Part shown: positions 13,001-36,000 of the stretch, piece by piece | Position numbering within the stretch: the stretch's first letter is position 1 | How the letters are laid out: every line of letters begins with the position of its first letter | Source of the DNA: Xestospongia bergquistia | Taxonomy: Eukaryota; Porifera; Demospongiae; Haplosclerida; Petrosiidae | NCBI GenBank assembly: GCA_963965975.1 | Contig: OZ014422.1 | Location: 2,356,001 to 2,420,000, forward strand | Length of the DNA stretch: 64,000 nt | Reading direction: 5' to 3' | Translations under genes and position numbers: made by a program | The notes under the pieces: generated by a model | What the model was told of the DNA's origin: nothing | Databases searched by the model: none | The model's input: the letters and a program-made list of their open reading frames with translations, nothing else

Positions 13001-16000
13001 TGTATATAATGATAACTTATTAGTGTTAATATTATGATATTCTATTAACTAATATTATATGTATATATTTATTAATCCCTGCCTTGACTCAATACAACAG
13101 ATATGGGTTTAGGTAAGACACTGCAAAGTATATGTATTGTAGCTGGTGATCATTATGACAGGCAACAAAAATATAAGGTAAGTACTTCTATACTATTGGA
13201 GAAATGTCCCTATAATTGGTGGAAGAATTTTCTGAGTTGTATATTGTATATCATGAGTGGTTTGTTATAGGTGACTGGACTTGTTGATTGTAAACCTCTG
13301 CCGTCCATTGTGGTATGTCCTCCTACGTTGACTGGTCACTGGTTTTATGAAGTGAAGAAGTTTTGTAGCAATGAACATCTTCGACCTTTACAATATATGG
13401 GTCCACCGTCAACAAGATCAAAGTAATTTAGTTAATTTTTTGATTATAATTATCTATTTATTTTCTATAACAAAGGTTACAGAAACAAGTCACTAAACAT
13501 AACCTCATAATTGTTTCTTATGACATTGTTAGAAACGACATTGAATTTTTCAAGTTGGTTATCTTCACTACCTAATGTATCAATACCAGTATACTGTACT
13601 ACTGTAACTATACTAGTATACTAGTGTACTTATACCAGTATACTAGTATCAATACCAGTATACTAGTGTACTTATACCAGTATACTAGTATTAATACCAG
13701 TATACTATACTACTGTAACTATACTAGTATACTAGTGTACTTATACCAGTATACTAGTATTAATACCAGTATACTAGTACACCTTTACTAGTCTACTATT
13801 TATTATTACAATTACATTTTGTTCTCTTTCTAATAGAGAGATACATTGGAATTACTGCATTTTGGATGAGGGACATGTTATTAAGAATACAAAGACCAAA
13901 GTACAGTAGCTGCTATACTGATAATACTCAATGACTCATCTCTTTTAGATCACTAAAGCTGTCAAAATGTTAAATGCTAACCACAGACTTATACTGTCAG
14001 GCACTCCAATTCAGGTACAATACCAGTTAAACCTGTTTAATAATCTAGTTATGTGGTTTGTTTCTAGAATAACGTCCTCGAGCTTTGGTCATTGTTTGAC
14101 TTCTTAATGCCAGGATTCTTAGGAACAGAACAACAATTTAACGAAAGATACGGTCGTCCAATTCTTCTTAGTAGAGATGCTAAATCTTCATCCAAAGAAC
14201 AAGAAGCAGGTGAGCAAATCATTTTGAATAACACAATTAAACATGTACTATATATATGTCACAATAATATACAACAATGCAGCAGCATTTACTAGACCTA
14301 ATATAGTTCCCACTGTATTAAACACAATACAAGCCAGTATACACTTTCTGCCTTGTTTGATAAAACCTTGTCTAGTGTATTCTGCTCCCTGAAATAAAAA
14401 GGTACCAATTTAATTTATGGAGAATAATATGATATCACTTCTAGAATCACATGGAATTGTACTGACAAAGTTTGAGCATAACTTTATAATGCTGAAATCA
14501 ATTTAATGATTTAGTTATAATTATGTACTGACAGGAATTGAGACAATGTGATTAACATTTAGTTTTGCTTGTCAGCTTCTTTACTTACCACATCTGCTAG
14601 TATATAACCTGGTACAGTACAGATTAGTGTAAGAGGAGTCCCACAACTGCAACACAGAATTAACAGAAATAGTGCCACAGCTCTATGAGTTGATGAATTA
14701 TCTCCATCAAGACAACGTAACATACACTGAGGTATCGTAGCTCCAGAACATTTTTCTTTACTGTCACTCTCTGACATGACAGTGTTTACTGGTTGAATAC
14801 TGCTATATTAAAATATTTATACCGACAGTATGTTTGGTAATACATGTTAATATGTATTAGGAAGTATTCATACAATATAACTGGTTAATATATAGATATT
14901 AGTTTTCTACTTACCTGCCTCTGATTTTATTTTTTTCTCTTCTCTGTCAAACTAGAGAGTTGATACAATACCGTGTGTGTATGTGTATCTTGTGTAGGTT
15001 GTTGTTTTCCATACATTAGGTTTATTTTTACACATATTATTAAGAAAGACACACAAATTAAGTATAAACATAGATTGTTTGTTGATTAACACAACCTTTA
15101 AGTTCTGTATACCCTCTTACTTGTTTGTCTGTCTGTCTGTTGGAACATCTGTCTGTGTACCCATGTCCACATCTGTCTGTCTGTCAGTATGTGTCATGTC
15201 TAATTCTTTAGGTGCTCTTGCTATGGAAGCTTTGCATAGACAAGTTCTTCCTTTCCTACTTCGAAGAATGAAAGAGGATGTCCTACAAGATTTGCCTCCA
15301 AAAATCATTCAAGATTACCACTGTGATCTCAGTCCATTACAAGTACATACATTATGCACATGTTATTGGGAGCTGTTATTGTACAAACATTATTGTATTG
15401 TTGTTATTGTATTGTGTTGGTTTTATTGATGAAAGGGAAATCAGACATCAGATAGAGCAAGTTTTTAGACTCTAATAACCAAAAGCTTTGATTTAACTTG
15501 CAATATTGACAAATGTTGTTGCCTTATTAAATGACAACAATAAATAACTAATACACAAAGAAAACACAAGCAAGTCATATAATCTTAAGTTGACTGATCA
15601 TATGATGTACATGTATTAACACTACAAATCATTGAGTTTATTTGATGATCTATAGATGGTGTTAACTTATCAACAGTCACAACTTTTTTAAGGACTTTTG
15701 AAACATCAATTGAGCATATAATTATTAAATAAACAATACCTCTGAGTTCCAAACAATGTTCATATCAATATCATTTCTCTTCTATTAAGGTATTATTGTA
15801 TGAAGATTTTGCTCAGAGTCGAGCTCGGCAAAATGTAGAAGAGGTTATTTCTGAAGAAGACAATAAAGAGATGGTCATTGAAGAAAAGGAAGTAGCTTTA
15901 CCTGAAAAGAAGAGGAAAGTAGACTCCTCACAAACACATATATTTCAGGTAACGTTGTGAAGTTTTCAAAATATAGAATGATGTCATTGTTATTTTATAG

Positions 16001-16175
16001 GCTTTACAATATCTTCGTAAGGTCTGTAATCATCCTGTACTTGTGGTATCACCAGATCATCCATTGTATAATAATGTGATGCAATCTTTGTCAAAAGAAA
16101 ACAGTTCATTACATGATATTAATCACTCAGCCAAACTGCTTGCTCTCAAGTAACAATGTTCACTGTTGTTTACTT

Positions 16176-16232
<57 letters not shown>

Positions 16233-18079
16233 CTTCCTATCAAAGACAACTACTCCATGAATGTGGTATTGGTACCAATGAAAGTAATCTAGAACAGGAG
16301 GCATGTCTTGGTGGAGCTGTAGTGAGCCAACATCGAGTACTCCTCTTCTGTCAGTACAAGACAATGTTGGATATTATTGAGAAAGACCTTTTGAAGTAGG
16401 ACATAGAATTATAGCTCTGTACTGTAAATAACATGAAAAGAGACAAGTAATGATAGTTAACTTCTGTTCTAGAGTTCATATGCCTACTGTAACTTATCTA
16501 AGATTGGATGGATCTGTTCCTGCTAATAGTCGACACAGTCTTGTTCACAGGTATATAACATATAAATTATGTTAATGTATATTGTGTGTTCAGATTTAAT
16601 ACTGATCCCTCTATTGATCTTCTTCTCCTGACAACTCCTGTGGGAGGTTTGGGACTCAATTTGACAGGAGCTGATACAGTGATATTTTTTGAACATGATT
16701 GGAACCCCATGAAGGACTTACAGGTATGAACATGACCCTGTGTGGTATGCCATCCATTGTATAATTGAATTAATTATATCAATGTGGGTTGTATTGTCAA
16801 GGAATGTGCTGAACAGTAAACCAGCTGATGATATTAACATTTTTTCTCATGATCTTTCCAAAAACTAATATGGGAATAGAATGAGAGAAATTTATGTTGT
16901 GTTCATGGGAGCATGAAATAAATTTGATTGTCTTTGCACACACACACACACACGCACACACACACACACACACAGGCTATGGATAGAGCACATAGAATTG
17001 GTCAGAAAAGAGTCGTTCACGTCTATCGTCTTATTACAAGAGGAACACTGGAGGAGAAAATAATGAGGTATAATCATGTCGTCATGACAACACTCAATTA
17101 TTTTTAATAATAAGGCAGACATTATAATGATACAAGTAATTACAATAGTTATTGTTGTTGTTATTTCAGTACACACTCTCACTATATTATTTCAATGCTT
17201 CTGATGTCAAAACAAACCTTTCAACTGCTGGTTGAACCTAGTATCTAGCAACAACAAAGTAGTGGGCTGTAAGGAGTATGCGTCATTGAATGAAGCCTAG
17301 TTGTTTCTGCTAATTTACCTTGTAGTAATATGCTAGCGTTAATAATATGTAATTATGGCATATTTTGGTCTAACACTTGCCTAGTTCACTGATTGTGTTT
17401 GTAATAATGAAATAATTTTACCTTATAAATATTTAATATGATCTGTGTAATATGAAGGAAATGTATGCATCCATAGGCTACATTTTATGCATCCATTTTG
17501 CTAGTAGTTTTTACTCCAATGTCATGTTAAGTTTGTTAACTATTAAATTTAGTATAATTATTTTATTGTATATTAAATATATTTACTACATGAATACTAC
17601 AACAATTAAACTATTACTCAATAATTGGACAAAACATGTACTTATTGTAATTGTTTAATATTAAGATTCACATGATATTTACTAGCTGTTCAGAGTATCC
17701 ATTTTGTTATTGTTCATTCATTTTGTAGCATATATTCTAGATCACATAGTACTGTTATTAATATTTGTATCTTTATTTTCTCCATAGCCTACAAAAGTTT
17801 AAACTCAATATTGCTAACACAGTAATCACTCAAGAGAACTCTAGCCTTCTTTCTATGAACACCTCCGACTTCCTTGATCTCTTTCAACTTGGAGAAGAAG
17901 GCAAGGGTACTACCCAATCTGACACCAGACCACGTCCTGATGGGACCAAACCAGATACTAGTGGAGGGTTGAAGACAGTTTTAGATAACCTTCCAGAACT
18001 TTGGGATGAAAGTTTGTATCATAATGAATATGATTTAGGTACCTTTATGAACTCTTTGCAACCATCTAGTAATGATTAA
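7017..18079 (+). CDS. BTAF1: TATA-binding protein-associated factor 172 (Mot1-type SNF2 ATPase)
   Basis: BTAF1 uses ATP to strip TBP from DNA and redistribute it among promoters. The start ATG 7017-7019 gives MATR joined to [20 protein letters not shown], aligned with the human N-terminus. HEAT-repeat exons run to about 12850, and a C-terminal SNF2 motor follows. Walker A is [10 protein letters not shown] (near 13102) and the DExH box is [10 protein letters not shown] (near 13865). The helicase C-lobe has [20 protein letters not shown] and [19 protein letters not shown]. The tail [20 protein letters not shown] and a final acidic [11 protein letters not shown] region match the family. An NLS-like PEKKRKV lies near 15910, and an AT-hook-like GRRGPGRP near 11600. 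The protein is about 1,700-1,800 residues (human 1,849). The stop is TAA 18077-18079. Introns contain a tRNA, an antisense gene, a minisatellite and a (CT)n run. All exons examined join in frame. Confidence 0.95.
12246..12316 (+). tRNA. tRNA-Gly-GCC: tRNA-Gly (anticodon GCC)
   Basis: This 71-base cloverleaf has acceptor arms GCATTGA and TCAATGC. It carries an A box TGGTTCAGTGG and a B box GGGTTCGATTC. The anticodon GCC is at 12278-12280, in a CTGCCAC loop. It is nearly identical to the conserved animal tRNA-Gly(GCC). A T-rich run just after the gene could stop RNA polymerase III. It lies in a BTAF1 intron in the same orientation as the host gene, between the exons ending near 12189 and starting near 12366. 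Confidence 0.97.
13588..13790. repeat. Minisatellite in BTAF1 intron
   Basis: Imperfect tandem repeats of about 40 bases are built from the self-complementary words CCAGTATACTAGTA and CTAGTATACTAGTGTAC. They fill the intron just upstream of the exon with the DEGH motif. The units are rich in TATAC/GTATA palindromes and could form cruciforms or RNA hairpins. Confidence 0.8.
14248..14777 (-). CDS. Small two-helix membrane protein nested in BTAF1 intron
   Basis: A minus-strand gene lies wholly inside one BTAF1 intron (14210-15211). Coding exon 1 (14589-14777) starts [20 protein letters not shown] and ends at a consensus donor (gtaagt) in phase 0. Coding exon 2 (14248-14388) follows a T-rich AG acceptor and stays open for 46 codons to a TAG. 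An upstream untranslated exon is suggested by a donor at about 14914 and an acceptor just before the leader of the ATG. The protein is 109 residues: a cysteine-rich N-terminus, a hydrophobic helix from [11 protein letters not shown] through LTLICTV, a charged loop ([13 protein letters not shown]), and a second helix ([17 protein letters not shown], then ALLYIIV). Both termini would face the same side. The family is not recognised; a loose likeness to small two-helix proteins such as SPEC3/Stum is only a guess. Confidence 0.7.
15117..15190. repeat. CTGT-rich simple repeat
   Basis: CTGT/GTCTGTCTGTCTG runs sit just upstream of the acceptor of the BTAF1 exon starting near 15212 and may form its polypyrimidine-like tract. 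Confidence 0.7.
16179..16232. repeat. (CT)n microsatellite in BTAF1 intron
   Basis: An almost pure CT run of about 50 bases lies directly before the AG acceptor of the next exon (reading [11 protein letters not shown]), acting as an extreme polypyrimidine tract. Open frames of serine-leucine or arginine-glutamate type here are only the repeat. Confidence 0.9.
16937..16975. repeat. (CA)n microsatellite in BTAF1 intron
   Basis: A CA dinucleotide run ends at the AG acceptor of the exon that encodes [11 protein letters not shown]. Confidence 0.9.
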
Positions 18080-18544
18080 TAGAAATTTTGTATTGTATTG
18101 TTATATCATTTGGTTTGGCACTATTAAATCATTAACCATTATCTATATTAAATGCCATCAGTATACATTCTGCTATATAAACAGCTAGTTAATGTAACAT
18201 CAATCATGTTGGGTTGGTTGTCATTCCATTTACCAAGAGAGTATTTTTATGCTCCAATGAATACTCTATTGTGAATTAATATGTCTATTTATAAACAGCT
18301 GGGACATATCTGTCATTCTTCCAGAAAAAATATTCATCACTATATAAACAGCTAGTTAATGTAACATCAATCATGAATTATTATTCATAGTGATGAATAA
18401 TAATTGTTTGCAATTATCAGTTGTAGATCACGTGACCACTGTGCACTTAGTCTTGAGGGGTGTTAATAGACACTTAGATTCCAATTTTGTTGCAGACGTA
18501 GATTTAGTGCTGTAATTGGAAGAGAAGTCTCTCTTCTCTTCAAC
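18080..18544. other. BTAF1-myosin intergenic region with direct and inverted repeats
   Basis: A block of about 36 bases containing CTATATAAACAGCTAGTTAA occurs twice, at about 18172 and 18338. Next to the second copy is a perfect inverted repeat at 18376-18405 with 13-base arms and a 4-base loop. The TATATAAA words could be core promoter elements for myosin, whose start codon is at 18545, but their distance from it (about 200 bases) makes this uncertain. Confidence 0.6.
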
Positions 18545-30632
<12,088 letters not shown>

Positions 30633-31045
30633 ACCTCATTGTTACAAGTTAATCTTTTAGCAACATTTTGGTTGTTATGTTAATTCTGAATATTCTCATT
30701 AGCTTTTCTTTAAAATACATGTGTTATGCTTAGCAATAGCAATTATAATAGTAAACATTTTGTTATTCCTTTTTTGTTGACTTTATTAGAGACCATTTCA
30801 AGATTATTTTCGTCTCTCAATTAAGCCATGACTATTTTGTTTTTGGAGTTGATTTGAAAATGATCTGTTTATGCAGTAAATGTATATATTTGAGTCATTA
30901 TAATGATCCAGGTAACAACAACCAGTATATACAATAGATACAATATTGTGATACATATTTCATTGTTGGTGTGTATTGTCTTTGAACAATATCATGCAAT
31001 TTATGACATAAAACACAAAAAAATTAATTAGTATTGTTGTTGTCT
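30633..31045. other. Convergent intergenic region, myosin II / POLR3H
   Basis: The 3' ends of the two genes face each other across about 410 AT-rich bases. It should hold both 3' UTRs. No other feature was seen. Confidence 0.5.
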
Positions 31046-32031
31046 TCATCCAGACCACCAACTCAATAGTCCTAGACCAGACTCACTAATTGATCCCTGA
31101 TAATTGATACTGTATAAGTTGAGTACAGAATGAGGATATTTACATGTATTGTATAGGGTGACTCCTTTTTGCTTTCATGACTATTACTGTCTGTGAGTGT
31201 GGTTGACGTTGCTATAGCAACTGTTGCTTCTGCACCTTGAATGCTACTTTGAACTATACAATATCATATTAACAATAATCATAACAAGTTACTTGTTGGT
31301 GAAATTTCAATAAAAACTTCCTCAACAATTTTGAATCTTATTTCTTCTCCCTCGTCCATAAACATATCATTTTTACCATCCTCAGTCTCATACTCCCAGA
31401 CCCATACCTGTTCATCAGTGTCACTAGACAGGAGGAGTTAAAGGTGTGGTCATAAATAATAAATTGACAGTGAGATAGGATACAATCTGGATGGGTATTG
31501 CATAGATTGTGGAGAGATAAAAATATCATCAAAGAAACCTAATGATACTGAGAGAGGTACATGTGACGTCATGTTACTATAAATAGCAACAACACTAGTA
31601 CTATATTTAGAACATGGTTGCTTCATATAGACACAAACCTCTTATGCCATCAGGTGAGGAACTACGTATTTTTCCTACTAACACTTCATCAATGAAAGGA
31701 CGAAACACAATAAAATGAAATCTTACTAGAACAAAGGCATATATTATATACAGAATATTTTATTCATCTCTCTACCTTTAGTATGAGATGATCCATCTCC
31801 AGGAAACAAGTATGAATCACTCACATGTGTAATGTCATACAGTGCAATGCACAGTCCTACTTTATGTACTACCTAATATGGTAATAGCTTTTACTATCAA
31901 ATTTGAAAGTTATCTCATACCTTGTTAGCAAATTTCTTATTAAGTATACTTGTTATCACATGATTCATGTCCAGACCAAATTTCCATGGCTCAATACGTA
32001 TAATATCTTGCATTTCAGTTAAAATAAACAT
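31046..32031 (-). CDS. POLR3H: RNA polymerase III subunit RPC8
   Basis: This subunit forms, with its partner, the stalk of RNA polymerase III (relative of Rpb7). Seven exons encode about 205 residues, matching the 204 of human POLR3H. Exon 1 (ATG 32029-32031) reads [19 protein letters not shown]. Then come [15 protein letters not shown] and [12 protein letters not shown], then [18 protein letters not shown], then [20 protein letters not shown]. After intron 4 come [16 protein letters not shown] and [12 protein letters not shown], a serine/threonine-rich linker, and the family tail [16 protein letters not shown] with TGA at 31046-31048. All junctions are in phase. Intron 4 (31424-31483) contains the left breakpoint of the 14.65-kb duplication, so this is the only complete copy. 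The start is 975 bases from the first XDH gene, in divergent orientation. Confidence 0.93.
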
Positions 32032-33006
32032 CTTCCTTGCACGAGTGTCGGACACTATTAATTAGTCAGTCCCCCCTAATTGTGTTCCCCGGGACCAAAT
32101 ATGGCAACAACAGACTATAGCCCCCTAGGATCATCTAAGGATAAGTTCTGCCTATATTAGTTCCCCATGTAATTTTGTTCAAAATATTGTTTATTAAATC
32201 AGAGTTGTGTAACTATGTAGTCGTATTGTTTGTTATTATTTTTGAATAATTAAATTAAATCAGTTAGTTATCTAGAGGTATTGTGCCCGAAATTGTTAAT
32301 AATATTAAACTGTGTCGGGTTTTTATAATACTTTTTGTATAAGCAGTTGAAGTTGATGTTGCTAGCTCAGTTGAGTTTATGCTCACAACCTGGATAATAC
32401 CAAGTAATCTTCTTAAGATTTTATTTGATATAGCAGTGAAGAAATATAATACCATTCATAACATGATGAATGTACTATCACTTCACCTGCCTCAGAAAGT
32501 CGACAAATACAGAATATTTCCACTTCTAGTGACCATAAAGTGTGTTTTCTTCACTCTTGTGACTTTATTAGTGAAAATGGCATTATGGATTGTTTTGCCA
32601 ATGATCTAAGAGTATACAGTCACCTCTTATCTTGCTTGAAATAAAGATCACATGGATTTAATATGGCAGTAATATAAAGGCTGATGAATACAGACCACAT
32701 CTGAACGTTTTGGATTTTGATTTTTAGTTTACTGCTTGTGTCCAGCAAACATCAGGAATGATGATGGCTTCATGTACAATGAATCCAGTCAGTGAACTTT
32801 TCCAGGAGGACAGCCAATTGTTAACATAGAAACCCATACTTGAACTATTAATAGGATCCTTAAATTTTTCATTGCGCAATCACTGCAATGAGGACTAACC
32901 ATAGCAAAAGGAGACGCAGACAAGCATCATCGTATGTTGCGATGCAAATTGTTCCGGAGCACGACACGCGGCGTGATTAAAGGGAAGTGTCTGGTAGATT
33001 GCAAAA
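32032..33006. promoter_or_regulatory. Divergent spacer between POLR3H and XDH copy 1
   Basis: A 975-base AT-rich spacer between two divergent starts, presumably carrying both promoters. Near 32070-32150 is a C-rich block (CAGTCCCCCCTAAT, CCCCGGGACC, GCCCCCTAGGA) that stands out against the base composition. The spacer is repeated at 46690-47705 and 61386-62394. Short open frames in it match no family I know. Confidence 0.45.
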
Positions 33007-36000
33007 ATGGATGGTGGAAAGTCGGCCATTTCATTCTTTGTCAATGGAAAGCAGGTATTTGTGTATTTACTGTAGTATTGTAATCATCTGTATTTAGGTG
33101 ATCATTGAAAACCCAGATCCTGAAACTAATCTTCTTTACTACTTGAGGAGATCATGTAATGATGATATATTACTTTATTATCAAATTCTTTTGCAATTTC
33201 TACACAAGTATAATGATATTGTTATTTGATTTCTTCATTTAGTGCATTTAACTGGTACTAAATTAGGATGTGGAGAAGGAGGTTGTGGAGCATGTACTGT
33301 AATGTTATCACAGTATAATCCACATACTAACAAGATTAGGTCAGTCCCATACATATATATACTACATATAACATGTTGCAATTGTATGCTGTTCTCCTTT
33401 AACAGGCATATATCTGCAAATGCTTGTCTCTTACCAATATGTTCAGTGGATGGATTAGCTGTTACTACTGTGGAAGGCATTGGTAGTACTTTGACTAAAT
33501 TACATCCTTGCCAGGTATTATTAATTGAGTTGTTATATAATAATGTCCAGAATGCATGTAAGGTGTAAAGAGACAAATTAAATATTTTATTGACTGAGTA
33601 AGGACTGAAAAGTTGCTAAGCTTAGTGATGGGAAATGGGAAATTCAGGGCTGACATAAATTGCAGTGAATAACAAATGAGACATTAACTACAAACAACAC
33701 ATGCACATTAACAAACATTTAGTCTATAACTAAAGAGTTTGAGTTACTGCAACAACTTACTTTAACCTTACCAATTACACATATACTAAATATAAATTAC
33801 ATGTAATATCTACTGTCTGATGTATTATGTGTGATATATTTAACCTAAACTTTTGCAAGAGTAAGTTTAACTTTGTGTTTGCATTTTTTCTCAGGAGCGT
33901 ATAGCTCGTAGTCATGGTAGTCAATGTGGGTTTTGTACACCTGGTATGGTGATGTCAATGTATACATTGTTACGTAATAATTCAGAACCAACTGAATTAG
34001 AAATGGAAGAAGCACTTCATGGTAAGGATATATCACTGTAAGAATTAAACAATTATTTAATAATCAATTACTTTGCATCACTTGGTTTACTATGGAATCA
34101 AGAAGTCATGTCAATTACTCACTATAGAATTTGTTGGTATGGTATACTATTACAAAGCAACAAATTATATAGTGAGTAATTTGGATGAATTTAGATACCA
34201 TAGTGTTCTACTAATGTAAGCTACAAATTAGTTTGTTATAGTAACATATTAATTTTTACAGTGATATGAAGGAATGATTACTTTATCAATGTTAAAACAG
34301 ATTAGTTGTTTTAACCAATTCATGATCTCTTATATATACTGAAAGTACTAACAATGAAATGACTTTCCTTGAAGGACATGTGTCTGGCTAGAGGGCTATC
34401 CAATTAGAAATTCCATGACAACAACCCCTCACACACAGACCCATTATCCATGAAAATTCTTGTGTCTAATTATAGAGATTAGAGTACTCTAATATCTATA
34501 GTCTAACTAATGAGGCATTAACAGAATCATCAAAGCTTCATCAATTAACTACATGATACTTCTCAGTGTCTCAACCTATATTGTATGCAAGATGATGACC
34601 ATAGGATCAACCAATATATTTTTTCAGTGATGTATACTTTGTCTTTTACCTTATTAGGTAATCTGTGTCGATGTACTGGATATCGATCTATTCTTAATGG
34701 TTATAGAACTTTTTGCAAAGGCTGTTCTTGTGCCACAAAATGTGGTGATCAATCTGATAACAAAGAGGTCAGTTTAAGTATATAAGATATATTTAATTAT
34801 GGATTTTGTAGAAATTGCCTCTTTTGAGTGATGCTGACAAGTTTATACCTCTAGACTCAACACAAGAAACCATTTTTCCTCCTCAATTGAAAGTATAACT
34901 TTAAAATGAGCATTGATATTTAATCTCTCTCTCTCTCTCTCTCAATTATAAGGTTGATACTAGTGTGTCTCCATTGGTAATACAAGGACCCAGAGTACAA
35001 TGGTATCGACCAATAACACTCAAACAACTGTTCACTTTGAAGAACAGATTCTCTGGTCATACGGAGAACAAGATTGTGGCTGGTAACACTAGTATGGGTA
35101 TGTGGATATGACAGATTGGAACTGTAAACATTTCTTTAACTTAGTTTTAGAATTACGCCAGAAAGGAACATGGTGTCCTATTCTCATATCTGTGACCCAC
35201 ATTCCTGAGTTACAGGTCTTAGAACTGAATAAGAGAGGTTTGGTTGTAGGAGCTGCAGTAACAGTGGCACAATTAGAAGAGAAATTAAAGGAGATAGTTA
35301 ATACCTTACCAGGTAATATTGATAGTAAGTTAGTTCACTATCTCTATGGTATTGTTTAGTCTCTAAGAGTCAGTTTTATTCTGCACTAGTGGACATGTTA
35401 CACTGGTTTGCTGGACCTCAGATTAAAAATATGGCAGTTAGTTATTTTAATAGATACCTTTCTGTCACTAAACATACTGATCTTAAATAATAACTACATT
35501 TCAACAATCTTTCTATTAGACTGTTGGTGGTAATATAATGGCTGCTAGTAAAACATCAGATCTTGTTCCTATATTAATGGCTATTCAAGTCAGTCTTCAA
35601 CTAATATCAACAGGTCAGTATCACAATGAAATAAAGACTATAATTTATATTGTGACTTTAGATCAACGACGTGATATGATCATTGATCAATCTTTCTATA
35701 TTGATGGAAAACCTAATATCACAGACAATGAAATTTTAGTCTCTCTAATCATACCATTCTCAATAGAGGTAGAGTATTACTATAGCTAACATTACTAAGT
35801 TATAATCTTTATCTTAGAGTGATCATATTGCAGTATTTAAACAGTCTCGTAGGAAACATTTAGATACTGCTATAGTTAATGCTTGTCTATGGATGAGACA
35901 AGATGATACTGGAGCTGTTAAAGATTGTCAACTTGTTTATGGAGGAATGAGTCCTTTACCAATAATAGCAACACAAACACAAGAAAAGATAAAAGGAAGG

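Noticed and set aside
16170-16399. Serine-leucine and arginine-glutamate rich open frames
   Set aside because: Caused by the CT microsatellite in a BTAF1 intron.
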